Assembly (NCBI RefSeq): GCF_018205975.1
Contig: NZ_CP073577.1
Location: 620,001-684,000, forward strand
Direction of reading: 5' to 3'
DNA: 64,000 nucleotides
Origin: Erythrobacter sp. JK5
Lineage (GTDB): Bacteria; Pseudomonadota; Alphaproteobacteria; Sphingomonadales; Sphingomonadaceae
Shown: positions 46,464-55,897 of the stretch, piece after piece
Layout of the letters: each line of letters opens with the position of its first letter
How positions within the stretch are numbered: the stretch's first letter is position 1
The notes under the pieces: model-generated
What the model was told of the DNA's origin: nothing
What the model saw: the letters and a program-made list of their open reading frames with translations, nothing else
Database searches by the model: none
Program-made: the position numbers and the translations under genes

Positions 46464-47102
46464 TCACGAGAGCTTGGCTGCCGCCTTGGCGCGCAGCTTC
46501 GGCGCGAGCCGTTCCAGCGCCGCGAGTTCGGACAGCTCACCGTGCGTCGCCGTGCCGCCGATCAGGCAGGAGAAGGTTCGCGTCACCGACCACTCGCCGT
46601 GGCCCACTTCCGTGCGCTCGAGCGTGTCGCCAGCCTGGCAATCCCCGCTTTCAAGCACTCGAAAATACCACCCGCACCGCCCGCTGCGGACGATCTCTGC
46701 GACCATACCTTTCGTGCCGAACCGATGCTCGATCTTCCAGCACGGCTGGCGCGGCTGGCTGATCTCGATCAGCGCGCTGCCGAGCCGAAAGCGGTCGCCG
46801 ATATGCACTGCGCTCTCCGCGATCCCGCTCACCGCGAGGTTCGATCCGAAAGCGCCCGGCTCATCGAGCAGGCGCGGATCGTCCAGCAGCCCGCGCCAAA
46901 AGGCATGGTGATCGAGCGGATAGAGATGCACCGCCATCTCGGGGCCACCGTGGACCCGGCGATCGGCCTGTTCGTCGGGCGCAAAGCCGTCTTCGAGCAG
47001 TTGCACGATCCCCTCGCGCGGGCGTTTGGCGATGGCGCTGGTTTCCGCCCCGTTGAACGGGCGCGCGGTGCCGGTGCAGATCGCTTCGACCGTCAGCCGC
47101 AT
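46464..47102 (-). CDS. MOSC domain-containing protein, YiiM-like
   Basis: A 212-residue MOSC protein from ATG 47102. ICTGTARPFNGAETSAIAKR is followed by DGFAPDEQADRRVHGGPEMA with HLYP, SNLAVSGIAESAVHIGDRF, and ISQPRQPCWKIEHRFG, which contains the conserved cysteine that binds sulfur or the molybdenum cofactor. YiiM of E. coli reduces N-hydroxylated purines. The C-terminal 3-alpha region is shortened. Cytoplasmic. The frame upstream of 47102 is not conserved. Confidence 0.88.
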   Translation of the reverse strand: MRLTVEAICTGTARPFNGAETSAIAKRPREGIVQLLEDGFAPDEQADRRVHGGPEMAVHLYPLDHHAFWRGLLDDPRLLDEPGAFGSNLAVSGIAESAVHIGDRFRLGSALIEISQPRQPCWKIEHRFGTKGMVAEIVRSGRCGWYFRVLESGDCQAGDTLERTEVGHGEWSVTRTFSCLIGGTATHGELSELAALERLAPKLRAKAAAKLS

Positions 47103-47252
47103 GTCCGCCACTCGTATCCTGCAGAATGGAACACTATCCTGACGATCAAATCGCAACCCGCTTCGCAATCGTCGGGGCGGGGCACAGCAGGAAACGGAGC
47201 GAAGTTCATCGCGCCGTTCCAGCACATTGCGAAAGGTTAGGAAAGGCGCGTT

Positions 47253-47846
47253 TCAGCCGGAAGTGCGCACCGTCAGCGCCAGCCAGTCGCGCATCGTCCC
47301 GTCGCTGCCCTTGCCAGCGAACATCAGCTCGTCCTCGATCGCAAATCCGGCGGCGCGGTACCGCTCGATCAGCCAGGCAGCGGTGGGGAAATTGTGCAAA
47401 CGCCCCAGCAGGTCGCGCCCTTCGCCGGTGCCCAGCTTGTAACTCGCATAGTGCAGGCCGCCGGGCTTCAGCGCGCGCCGGATGCGACCCAGGACTTCGG
47501 GCATTTCGGCTGTCGGGCAATGCAACAGGCAGGCATGCGCCCACACCGCGTCATATTCGGCGTCGGCATCAAGCTCGTCGAACCGCATCAACCGCGCGCC
47601 CAGAGCGTGCCGCTCGTTTGCCTTGGCGACCATTGCCGGCACCGCGTCCGTCGCATCGAGCGAGAATCCGCGTTCCCGTATCCGCGCTCCATCGCGTCCC
47701 GCGCCGCATCCCAGTTCGAGCACCCGCGCGCCGGATTCGAGACGATCGAGAAAACAGTCGAGGTGGCGGCTGGGCCCGACCGAGGGATCGAGCGAATAGA
47801 ACGGTGCCTTGCTCTGGTAGAAGTCGAAGGTCGCCGGGTCGATCAT
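47253..47846 (-). CDS. Class I SAM-dependent methyltransferase
   Basis: A 197-residue methyltransferase. The SAM-binding loop is RVLELGCGAGRDGARIRERG (motif I), followed by DATDAVPAMVAKANERHALG, and YDAVWAHACLLHCPTAEMPE is the post-motif strand. The compact length and tellurite/thiopurine-like pattern do not define the substrate. It lies 150 bp upstream of the MOSC gene on the same strand, possibly separately transcribed. Confidence 0.88.
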   Translation of the reverse strand: MIDPATFDFYQSKAPFYSLDPSVGPSRHLDCFLDRLESGARVLELGCGAGRDGARIRERGFSLDATDAVPAMVAKANERHALGARLMRFDELDADAEYDAVWAHACLLHCPTAEMPEVLGRIRRALKPGGLHYASYKLGTGEGRDLLGRLHNFPTAAWLIERYRAAGFAIEDELMFAGKGSDGTMRDWLALTVRTSG

Positions 47847-47915
47847 GCCGGACCTTTGCTACCCGCTGCTTCACACGACAAGCCGTTTTCCGTATGGCTG
47901 TCCTCGGGGGAAATC

Positions 47916-49148
47916 ATGACATCACCATCCACAGGCCTTGCGCCGGTGACTTCGGGAGAGCGCCTTGGCGTTCTGGATGCCTTGCGCGGATTTGCGCTGC
48001 TGGGAGTTCTGCTGGCCAACCTTGCAGAATTTGCCGGGCCGCCGTGGATGGCCACCGGACCTCAACTGGATTCCCTGACCACTGCGGGTCGGGACGGGCA
48101 AACCTATTTCCTGCTCGACTGGTTCGTATTCGGGAAGGCCAACACGCTGTTCGCGACGCTGTTCGGAATCGGCTTCTGGGTTCAGCTGGAACGGCTCGAA
48201 AGCCGCGGTGCCGCTTTCGAGAGGATTTACCTGAGGCGCCTGTTCGTCCTCCTGCTGATCGGTCTGGTGCATGTCGCCTTTATCTGGGAGTTCGACATTC
48301 TGCATGTCTATGCGCTGGCCGGATTTCTGCTGTTCTTCATGCGGAAGGTGAGAGACCGGGTGCTGATTTCGCTGGGTGTGGCGCTGGCCGTGTTCGGTCG
48401 ACCCGTCTTCGATTATCTGGGCGATTTGAGCGGCATCTTCTTCGACCCGGAACCCCTGTATGCGGACGCCATAATCCTTGGTCGGCAAGAGGCGAGCGAA
48501 GCCGGTCGCTACGGGGATCTGGTTCAGCAGTTCTGGACGATGACCCTGTACGAATGGGTTGCCGGAGGATTGCTGCTGGGCTGGATCATCTACGCGCTCG
48601 GGCGGTTCCTGATCGGTGCCTATATCGCGCGGCGCGGCTGGGTTCAGCGCGCTGGCGAGTTGCTGCCGCAGTATGCCAGGGTGATGGCTGTGGCGCTTCC
48701 GCTCGGCTTGCTGGGACAGTATCTATCCGCCTCGGTCGCTGCCGATCGGATGGGGCCGTTGCTGGGCAGTGAACTGTTCACCGATGTCGTCGATTACGCT
48801 TCCATTCCGCTGACATCGCTGGGCTATGCGTGCCTGATCGTTCTGCTCTTCCATTCGGCGCTGCGCCCGATGGCAACGGTGTTCGGTCCGGTGGGGCGGA
48901 TGGCGCTCACGAACTACGTCATGCAAAGCTTTCTGATAGCCTTCCTGTTGTTTGGAATCGGGCCGGGCCTTGCTCTTGCCGGGAAGGAGGGCACGCTGGC
49001 GCTTACGATCTACGCGGTGATCTTCTTCTTGGGCCAGATCGTGTTCAGCCACCTGTGGCTGAAGATGTTCGCCTTTGGCCCGCTGGAATATCTGTGGCGC
49101 TGGGCCACCTACGGCAAACGCCCCGGATTTCGACGTCAGCCCGCCTGA
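47916..49148 (+). CDS. DUF418 (YeiB-type) membrane protein
   Basis: A 410-residue membrane protein with eight or more helices. [20 protein letters not shown] with NLAEF is the conserved start of the YeiB/DUF418 family. [39 protein letters not shown] and, at the C-terminus, [20 protein letters not shown] with [14 protein letters not shown] are family hallmarks. It starts at ATG 47916 after GGGGG. Its function is unknown. The last 13 nt overlap the end of rlmN on the opposite strand. Confidence 0.9.
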   Translation: MTSPSTGLAPVTSGERLGVLDALRGFALLGVLLANLAEFAGPPWMATGPQLDSLTTAGRDGQTYFLLDWFVFGKANTLFATLFGIGFWVQLERLESRGAAFERIYLRRLFVLLLIGLVHVAFIWEFDILHVYALAGFLLFFMRKVRDRVLISLGVALAVFGRPVFDYLGDLSGIFFDPEPLYADAIILGRQEASEAGRYGDLVQQFWTMTLYEWVAGGLLLGWIIYALGRFLIGAYIARRGWVQRAGELLPQYARVMAVALPLGLLGQYLSASVAADRMGPLLGSELFTDVVDYASIPLTSLGYACLIVLLFHSALRPMATVFGPVGRMALTNYVMQSFLIAFLLFGIGPGLALAGKEGTLALTIYAVIFFLGQIVFSHLWLKMFAFGPLEYLWRWATYGKRPGFRRQPA

Positions 49149-50380
49149 GCGGTCTCTGCCGCCTCACGGTCGCGCTCGGCCCGGCTCTTCTTCTGCGCGG
49201 CCGTCTTCAACTGCCCGCAGGCGGCGTCGATATCGCGCCCGCGCGGGGTACGGATCGGGGCGCTGATCCCGCCTTCGAACACGATGTTGCTGAACGCCCT
49301 GATCCGTTCAGGCGTGGAGCATTCGTATTGCGCACCCGGCCACGGATTGAACGGGATCAGATTGACCTTGGCGGGTAGGTCGAACTGCTTGAGTAGCCGG
49401 ACCAGTTCGCGCGCGTCCTCGTCGCTGTCGTTCTTGTCCTTGAGCATCACGTATTCGAAGGTGATGCGCCGCGCGTTGGAGGCACCGGGATAGTCGGCGC
49501 AGGCCTGCAGCAGTTCCTCGATCCCGTATTTCCTGTTGAGCGGCACGAGCTCGTCGCGCACGTCCTTGCGCACCGCATGCAGGCTCACCGCAAGATTGAC
49601 CCCGATTTCCTGTCCGCAGCGCTCCATCGCGGGGATGACGCCGCTGGTCGAAAGCGTGATCCGCCGTTTCGACAAGGCCAGCCCGTTGCCATCCATGACC
49701 AGTTTGAGAGCGTCGCGGACGTGGTCGAAATTATACAGCGGCTCGCCCATGCCCATCATCACGATATTGGTCAGCAGGCGGCCATCGGCAGTGTAGTGGC
49801 CGGCGTCCTCGGCATCGTCTAGGCCGTCCATTACACCCTTGGGCCATTCACCCAGCGCATCGCGCGCGAGCATCACCTGTCCGACGATCTCGCCGGGGGT
49901 GAGGTTGCGTACCAGACGCATCGTGCCGGTGTGGCAGAAGGTGCAGTTGAGTGTGCAGCCGACTTGGCTCGACACGCACAGCGTGCCGCGATCCTCGTCA
50001 GGGATGAACACCATCTCGAAATCGTGGCCGTCGTCGGTCCGGAGCAGCCATTTGCGCGTGCCGTCCGCACTGTGCTGCGCTTCGACAATGGCGGGCCGAC
50101 CGATCACGAAGCGTTCGGTCAGCCACGGGCGCATGGTCTTGGCGATATCAGTCATCGCCCCGAAATCGGTGACGCCGCGGTGATAGAGCCAGTGAAACAC
50201 CTGCTTGGCGCGCAGCTTGGCCTGACGCGCATCGAGCCCTGCTTCGCCGAACAATTCGCGAATGCGCGCAGCTGACAGGCCGATCAGGTCGATACGCCCG
50301 TCCTCGCGCGGCGTGATGTCACGCGTGACGGGTACGGGATCCACCTGACCGGGGATCGACATGAGTGACGTGTCTGCCAT
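49136..50380 (-). CDS. rlmN: 23S rRNA (A2503-C2)/tRNA (A37-C2) dual methyltransferase
   Basis: A radical-SAM enzyme that methylates C2 of A2503 in 23S rRNA and A37 in some tRNAs. 414 residues. The 4Fe-4S cysteines are in [19 protein letters not shown] (CxxxCxxC), [13 protein letters not shown] follows, and [20 protein letters not shown] is typical. The C-terminal methyl-carrying cysteine lies in [10 protein letters not shown] and its partner in the C of the radical domain. The N-terminal extension of about 25 residues is slightly long. It is last in the minus-strand run from slt. Confidence 0.97.
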   Translation of the reverse strand: MADTSLMSIPGQVDPVPVTRDITPREDGRIDLIGLSAARIRELFGEAGLDARQAKLRAKQVFHWLYHRGVTDFGAMTDIAKTMRPWLTERFVIGRPAIVEAQHSADGTRKWLLRTDDGHDFEMVFIPDEDRGTLCVSSQVGCTLNCTFCHTGTMRLVRNLTPGEIVGQVMLARDALGEWPKGVMDGLDDAEDAGHYTADGRLLTNIVMMGMGEPLYNFDHVRDALKLVMDGNGLALSKRRITLSTSGVIPAMERCGQEIGVNLAVSLHAVRKDVRDELVPLNRKYGIEELLQACADYPGASNARRITFEYVMLKDKNDSDEDARELVRLLKQFDLPAKVNLIPFNPWPGAQYECSTPERIRAFSNIVFEGGISAPIRTPRGRDIDAACGQLKTAAQKKSRAERDREAAETAQAG

Positions 50381-50423
50381 GATTGGCCGCGCATATAGTC
50401 GCGCGGGCGCGAATTTGCCAGCG

Positions 50424-50828
50424 TCAGCGCAGCGGATGCGCGATCAGGTCCTGTCCGATCATCACCCGGTGCCCGTCGGGCGTGCGCACGGCGAATTCGC
50501 GCATGTCCCATTCCTCGGTGGTCGGCGGCTTGATGATCTCGGCCTTGTCGCGGTCGATCTCGGCGAAGTAGGCGTCGACATCGGTGACCTCGATATAGCC
50601 GAAATACTGGTGATCGCCGAGTTGCGCTGGCGGGATCGCATCGGGGCACGAACCGAGCATGATCATGCAGCGCCCGCGCTTGACGAACACCCATCCGCCA
50701 AGGTCCTTGAGCGCGTCGAACTTCATCGCATCGACCCACCAGCGCGCGGTCGCCATCGCATCGGGCACGGCGAGCACAAAGTTGAGGTTGGTGATTTCGG
50801 GACGACGTCTGCTCACAGGTTCGCGCAC
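50424..50828 (-). CDS. VOC (glyoxalase/bleomycin resistance) family protein
   Basis: A 134-residue vicinal-oxygen-chelate protein. The two beta-alpha-beta-beta-beta modules are [20 protein letters not shown] with [18 protein letters not shown], and [19 protein letters not shown] with [15 protein letters not shown], where EW..E/H positions are the expected metal ligands. Its 5' end overlaps the IalB-like gene by 16 nt. Substrate unknown. Confidence 0.85.
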   Translation of the reverse strand: MREPVSRRRPEITNLNFVLAVPDAMATARWWVDAMKFDALKDLGGWVFVKRGRCMIMLGSCPDAIPPAQLGDHQYFGYIEVTDVDAYFAEIDRDKAEIIKPPTTEEWDMREFAVRTPDGHRVMIGQDLIAHPLR

Positions 50829-51286
50829 CCGACTACCGCGGCGTCGATCGCTGTCGCCGCACCGGCAAGCGCATAGCGATCGGTAAACCGGCGACCGCTG
50901 GTGTCGCGACCGGTCACGCTCATCGCGGTGGCGGAGCGGAGCGCGGCAACGATGGCGGCGTCCATCCGGCTGTCCTGCGCCCAGGCATCGCGCCCGCGCG
51001 TCGGCAACGCGAACCGCCGATCGCCGATGCGAAGCGTCGCTCCCGTATCGCCCACCGTCCGCGACAGCCGCAGGTGCACCTGGTTGCGCAGCCGCTGTTT
51101 GGGCCAGGTGGCAATGCTGGCGAAGCTGCCTTTGCCGTTGCGCGGCTTCGCGATGGCATAGCAGCGCGGCTGGTCTGCATCGCGAAACGCGGCCCAGCTG
51201 GAATAGACGCCCAGGCTGTCCCTCGCCGCAGCGGGGTCGGATAGCGCGAGGGCGGCCAGCGCGATCGCGGCGGTGAGCCTAGTCAT
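50813..51286 (-). CDS. Invasion-associated locus B (IalB)-like exported protein
   Basis: A 157-residue protein with signal peptide TAAIALAALALSDPAAA. The mature sequence SLGVYSSWAAFRDADQPRCY and AIAKPRNGKGSFASIATWPK follows the IalB-like pattern, with a second cysteine in AVVGCANL likely disulfide-bonded to the first. Start ATG 51286 overlaps greB by 8 nt and its 3' end overlaps the VOC gene by 16 nt, so the chain is translationally coupled. Role in envelope unknown in free-living bacteria. Confidence 0.75.
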   Translation of the reverse strand: MTRLTAAIALAALALSDPAAARDSLGVYSSWAAFRDADQPRCYAIAKPRNGKGSFASIATWPKQRLRNQVHLRLSRTVGDTGATLRIGDRRFALPTRGRDAWAQDSRMDAAIVAALRSATAMSVTGRDTSGRRFTDRYALAGAATAIDAAVVGCANL

Positions 51287-51761
51287 ACCGGATCGCCATC
51301 ACTTCCCATTCCTTCGCGCCGCCGGGCAGCGTGACGGTTCGCACATCGCCGACCGATGCCCCTTTCAACGCTCTCGCCATGGGCGATTTCCAGCCGATCC
51401 GGCCTGCGCCGGCGTCCTGCTCGTCATCGCCGACCAGCGTCACCGTCTTGCGGTCGTCGTCATCGTCGGCGAGTTCGACGGTCGCGCCGAAATATACGCT
51501 TCGTTTGTCGGGCTGGTGGGACGGGTCAACCACCCGCAGCGCCTTCATCCTGCGGGCAAGGTAGCCGAGCTCGCGGTCGATCTCGCGCATGCGCTTGCGG
51601 CCGTAGAGGTAATCGCCGTTTTCGCTGCGATCGCCATTGCCCGCCGCCCAGCTGACGATCTCGACGATTTCCGGTCGCTCGGTACCGAGCAGGTGATCGT
51701 AGCGCGCCTTGAGCGCCGCCATGCCCGCAGGCGTGATCGGTGGCCCCTGTTGCTGCCCCAT
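51279..51761 (-). CDS. greB: Transcription elongation factor GreB family
   Basis: A Gre cleavage factor that rescues backtracked RNA polymerase. The 160-residue protein has the N-terminal coiled coil (GPPITPAGMAALKARYDHLL, then IVSWAAGNGDRSENGDYLYG with the acidic tip residues, and REIDRELGYLARRMKALRVV) and the C-terminal FKBP-like domain (VTLVGDDEQDAGAGRIGWKS, SPMARALKGASVGD). GreB is preferred over GreA because of the VVDP loop and length. ATG 51761 is 9 nt downstream of the slt stop. Confidence 0.92.
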   Translation of the reverse strand: MGQQQGPPITPAGMAALKARYDHLLGTERPEIVEIVSWAAGNGDRSENGDYLYGRKRMREIDRELGYLARRMKALRVVDPSHQPDKRSVYFGATVELADDDDDRKTVTLVGDDEQDAGAGRIGWKSPMARALKGASVGDVRTVTLPGGAKEWEVMAIRYD

Positions 51762-51769
51762 CGCGAGGC

Positions 51770-53748
51770 CTAGCGGAGGAACGAGTCGATCGTGCGCGGC
51801 TGCCCCGCCTGATCGGGGTACATGTGCGAATAGCTCACCGCGTTGCCGAGCACGCGCATGATGTAATAGCGCGTCTCGAAATTGGCCGGGATCTTTTCGA
51901 CCCAGGTGACCCAGTCGATTTCGCCGCGACGCGGATCGCCGTTGAGCCGCAGCCACTCGTTCACGCGGCCCGGACCGGCGTTATAGGCGCCGACCGCCAG
52001 CGGATAGGCGCCACCGTAATAGTCCATCATCCGCGCGAAATAGGCATCGCCCAGCCGGATGTTGTAGCTCGGGGAATCGATCAGGCTCGCCGACATGTAC
52101 TGCACGCCGAGCTTGCCCGCCTGTTCGCGCGCGGTGCCCGGCATCAGCTGCATGACCCCGCGGGCCCCGGCATGGCTCACACGGGTCCGGTCGAATTCGC
52201 TTTCCTGGCGCGAGATCGCATGGACCATGGTCCAGTCGTTGACGAGCGGAGTCTGGACGGTCGGGAAGCCCACGCGCTCGAACCCGGACAGCCCGTTTTC
52301 ACCGGCCTTCATGCCGACCACAACGGCCATCTCGTTAAGCCCTGTCTCGAGCGCCAGCTGGGCCACCAGCGCCATTTGTCCGGGGGTCTTGGCGGCTTCG
52401 CCGATTTCCTCGAAGAACCGCCGCTCGGTCCGCCAGTCGCGCCGGTTCGCGGCGATCGCGCGGATCGCCTGCGTCAGCGGCTGCCGCTCGAATTCGGCGC
52501 GGGCGTCGGCATCGAGAGCAACGTCGGGGAGGGGTTCGAACTGCGGCATCGGCCGACCGAGTGCGCTGATCGCCAGCTGGCCGTAATAATAGTGCGGCCA
52601 CTGCGCCGCCATTTCGAAATAGCGCGTCGCTTCGCCTTGCATGCCGGCCTGTCGTGCCGCCCGACCGGCCCAGTAATACCCCTTGGCCTTGGTCAGCGGC
52701 GTGCGTGCCGCATTGCCGTAACGTTCGAACAGCGGGGCGGCGCGGCGTCCGTCGCCAAGCCGCCACAGGGCATTGGTGCCCCCATCCACATCAGGTCGGT
52801 GTAGCGATCGCGCAGGCGGAACGAGCCCTGCGAGATGTCCGCACCCGGAGCGAAGATGTCGTCGATGCGGCTGGTGATGTCGACCGTATCGGTTGCGCTC
52901 GCGGCCTTGGCGACGGCGAGCATGTCGCCGAGGAATTCCTCGGGATCGCGCGCCGGCGCTTCGAACGCCGGGCGCGTGGCCAGCAGCCGCACCGCTTCGC
53001 CGACCTGCCGTTTCGCCCACAGGTAGTTGAGAAGGTTGAAGGTGAATCCGGCGTCGCGATTGGCCGCGTTCGGGATCGCGAGACCGGCTTCGCGCGGTGT
53101 CGATCCGTTGAGCAGCGACAGCCGCGCCATGGCGAGCGGGCGGTCGCTTTCGCGCAGGTTGATCACCTGCCGGGCCGCAGCCTCGCGTTCGCCCTGCCAC
53201 AACAGTGAGTCCATCCGCGCCGCGTGATCATCGTCGCTGAAACGCGACCCGTAGAGGCCCGCAATATAGGCTTCTGCCGGGCCGCTCATCCGTCCACCGC
53301 GCCACGCATCGCGCGCGACCTCGAACGCACCGGCGTGCTGGGCGGCCGCAAGCGTCAGCGCATACCGGGCGCGCCCGGCATTGGTCAGCGGCGGGTGAGC
53401 GCCGAAAAACCGCAGCAGCTCGTCGGTTGGCGGAGCCTCGTTCTCCAGCGCCGCCTCGGCGCGCAGGCGAATGATATCGAGCCGGGGGAAGGTTGGATTG
53501 GCGACTGCAAATCCGGCATATTGCGCGAACGGCAAATTGCGGTTTTCCTGCAGGTATTCCCACATGCTGATCGCGGAGCCGATCGCCCGCTGCTGCTGCG
53601 CGACCATCGGCTGCGCGCCCACGCTGCGGCTTTGCTCAGCCGATGCCGGGACGGCAAGCGCGGCGGTAGCAACCGTGGCCAAGGCGGCCAGAGTTGCGGG
53701 ACGAACGAACGAAAATGTGGATCGCAAACATGTGGCCATGCTGGACAT
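51770..53748 (-). pseudogene. slt: Soluble lytic murein transglycosylase, frameshifted
   Basis: A Slt70-type enzyme that cleaves glycan strands to 1,6-anhydro products. The N-terminal superhelical part (signal peptide LAALATVATAALAVPASA, then alpha-repeats to RDRYTDLMWMG) and the C-terminal catalytic part (GTNALWRLGDGRRAAPLFER onward) are in two frames, switching at a run of five C at 52779-52783 (G on the coding strand). One extra G gives LMWMGGTNALWRLG. Catalytic Glu is in AISRQESEFDRTRVSHAGA, with GVMQLMPGTAREQAGKLG and AVGAYNAGPGRVNEWL. About 659 residues when restored. The same one-base signature elsewhere suggests a sequence error. Confidence 0.87.
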
Positions 53749-53844
53749 AGTGGGAGTCTGCTCCTTATCAGGCGCTGAACGGTGGTTTGGCGCACAAATC
53801 TGCGCCGCGCCAGAGAGATAAATGCTGCAATCGGGAATTATTCA

Positions 53845-54729
53845 ATGTTCAGCGGATCGATACCCGCTCTGGTGACTCCTTTTCGCGACGGATCGTTCGA
53901 CGAGGCGGCGTTTCGGAAGCTGGTCGACTGGCAGATCGAGCAGGGCAGTTCGGCGCTGGTCCCGTGCGGGACCACCGGCGAGGCGTCGACCCTCTCCAAC
54001 GCCGAGCATCACCGCGTGATCGAGGTCTGCATCGAGCAGGCGGGCGGGCGGGTGCCGGTGATTGCCGGATGCGGCAGCAACGATACCCGCAACGCGTTGC
54101 TGCACATGACCTTCGCCAAGAAGGCCGGGGCGGCGGCGGGCCTGTGCGTCGCGCCCTATTACAACCGCCCGAGCCAGGCGGGGCTGATCGCCCATTTCAG
54201 CTTTCTCGCGGAAAACAGCGATCTGCCGATCGTGCTCTACAACGTGCCAAGCCGGACGGTGACGGATATCGAGGACGAGACCGTCGTGACGCTGGTCAAG
54301 AAATACCCCGACCGCATCGTCGCCATCAAGGATGCGAGCGGCGACCTGTCGCGCGTGGCCGACCATCGCATGGGTCTGTCGAGCGAGTTCTGCCAGCTGT
54401 CGGGCAACGACGAATTGTGGCTGCCGCATTCGGCGGCGGGCGGGCGCGGGGCGATCTCCGTCACCGCCAATGTCGCCCCGGCTCTGTGCGCCGAGTTCCA
54501 CGCGGCGATCGCGGCAAACGAGCTCAAGAAAGCGCGCGAACTCAACGACCGGCTGTTTCCACTGCATTATGCGATGTTCTCCGACGCTTCGCCCGCGCCC
54601 GTCAAATATGCGCTCAGCCGGGTGCATGACTGGATCGCGCCGACCGTGCGCCTGCCGCTGGTTGAAGCGAGCGACGCCTCGCGCGCGGCGGTGGACGAGG
54701 CGCTGGTGCACGCCGGGATCGTCGCCTAG
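53845..54729 (+). CDS. dapA: 4-hydroxy-tetrahydrodipicolinate synthase
   Basis: Condenses pyruvate and aspartate semialdehyde in lysine and meso-diaminopimelate synthesis. 294 residues from ATG 53845. GSIPALVTPFRDGSFDEAAF is the start, SALVPCGTTGEASTLSNAEH is the pyruvate-contact loop, YYNRPSQAGLIAHF has the active-site tyrosine, and RIVAIKDASGDLSR has the Schiff-base lysine. It is divergent from slt across about 96 bp and followed by a convergent aspartoacylase-like gene. Confidence 0.97.
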   Translation: MFSGSIPALVTPFRDGSFDEAAFRKLVDWQIEQGSSALVPCGTTGEASTLSNAEHHRVIEVCIEQAGGRVPVIAGCGSNDTRNALLHMTFAKKAGAAAGLCVAPYYNRPSQAGLIAHFSFLAENSDLPIVLYNVPSRTVTDIEDETVVTLVKKYPDRIVAIKDASGDLSRVADHRMGLSSEFCQLSGNDELWLPHSAAGGRGAISVTANVAPALCAEFHAAIAANELKKARELNDRLFPLHYAMFSDASPAPVKYALSRVHDWIAPTVRLPLVEASDASRAAVDEALVHAGIVA

Positions 54730-55796
54730 AGCACCTCGTCCTCGTCGAGCAGCGCTTCGGCAAAGCCTTCCGGCTCGCTTGCCATGATCGCTTCGGTGAT
54801 GCCTTCGATCCGTGCGCCGACGCGTTCGGGGTGCGCGACCGAGGCGATGTGGAACAGCGCCTCGCCCTGATGCACCACCGGCAGGGTCGAGTGGCCGATG
54901 ACGATCCCGTCGATCGGACTGACCACCGCTTCCGGCTCTTCGCCCAGCAAACCGCCGACCGTTGCCAGCAGGTCGCCTTCACGAACCGGATCGCCCGAGC
55001 TCTTGGCCCGGTGCGCCACGCCGCCACGCACCGAGCGCACCCAGGTGGTCTTTTTCGAGCGCGCGGGGACGCCGATCTCGGTCAGCCGGTGATCGTCGGG
55101 GATCATGCCGAGATGTTCGAGCACACGCAGCACGCCCGCAACCCCGGTCTCGATCGAAAGGTCGTCGAAACGCAGTGCTTCGCCCGCTTCGAGCAGCAGC
55201 ATGTCCACCCCGTTATCGGCGGCAAGCGCGCGCAGCGATCCATCGCGCAGCGGCGCTTCGATGATGACCGGCGCGCCGAATGCCATGGCCAGTTCGACCA
55301 GCCGCGCATTGTCCGCTGCGATGCGGATCTGCGGCAGGTTGTAACGGTGGACGGCGGCGGTGTGGATGTCGATACCGAGCGAGGCGCGGCTCACCACTTC
55401 GCTGAAGAAGACATGCGCCAGCTGCCCGGCGAGCGAGCCGTTCTCGTTGCCGGGAAACGAGCGGTTGAGGTCGCGCCGGTCGGGCAGATAGCGGCTGTGG
55501 TTGAGAAAGCCGAAGATGTTGCAGACCGGAACCAGCAGCACCGTTCCGGCAAGGTTTTCCGGCTCGATCTCGCGCACGAGCCGCTGCACTACCGCAGTCC
55601 CCACGATCTCGTCGCCGTGGATCGCGGCGCTGACGAACACGGTGGGTCCAGGCTTTGCGCCATGCACTACCCTTATTGCGAGCGCCGAGCTCGTCCCCGT
55701 GGCCATCGTGGTAATTGGCAGCCGGATATCGCACGCCTCGCCGGGCGCAACCGTGTGGTGCGCGATCGTGAAGGGGGCAGGTTGTGGCTCGTGCAT
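54726..55796 (-). CDS. Succinylglutamate desuccinylase/aspartoacylase family metallohydrolase
   Basis: A 356-residue zinc carboxypeptidase-like hydrolase from ATG 55796 (the frame is open to 55838). TVFVSAAIHGDEIVGTAVVQ supplies the HxxE zinc ligands, NRSFPGNENGSLAGQLAHVF the substrate-binding region and GIDIHTAAVHRYNLPQI the third ligand. The C-terminal half (IGVPARSKKTTWVRSVRGGV, REGDLLATVGGLLGEE) is the beta domain. Such proteins deacylate N-acyl amino acids; ligand undefined. It and the S9 peptidase gene lie between dapA and smpB, and its 3' end overlaps dapA by 4 nt. Confidence 0.88.
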   Translation of the reverse strand: MHEPQPAPFTIAHHTVAPGEACDIRLPITTMATGTSSALAIRVVHGAKPGPTVFVSAAIHGDEIVGTAVVQRLVREIEPENLAGTVLLVPVCNIFGFLNHSRYLPDRRDLNRSFPGNENGSLAGQLAHVFFSEVVSRASLGIDIHTAAVHRYNLPQIRIAADNARLVELAMAFGAPVIIEAPLRDGSLRALAADNGVDMLLLEAGEALRFDDLSIETGVAGVLRVLEHLGMIPDDHRLTEIGVPARSKKTTWVRSVRGGVAHRAKSSGDPVREGDLLATVGGLLGEEPEAVVSPIDGIVIGHSTLPVVHQGEALFHIASVAHPERVGARIEGITEAIMASEPEGFAEALLDEDEVL

Positions 55797-55897
55797 GCTT
55801 GACTCCGGCAGGTCCGTGTCGCCTGCTGCTGCACCCATAGCGGAATCTATCGCGCGTGCTGCAAGCTTTGTGTTCGAGGCTGTATTCCGGCTTGCGC

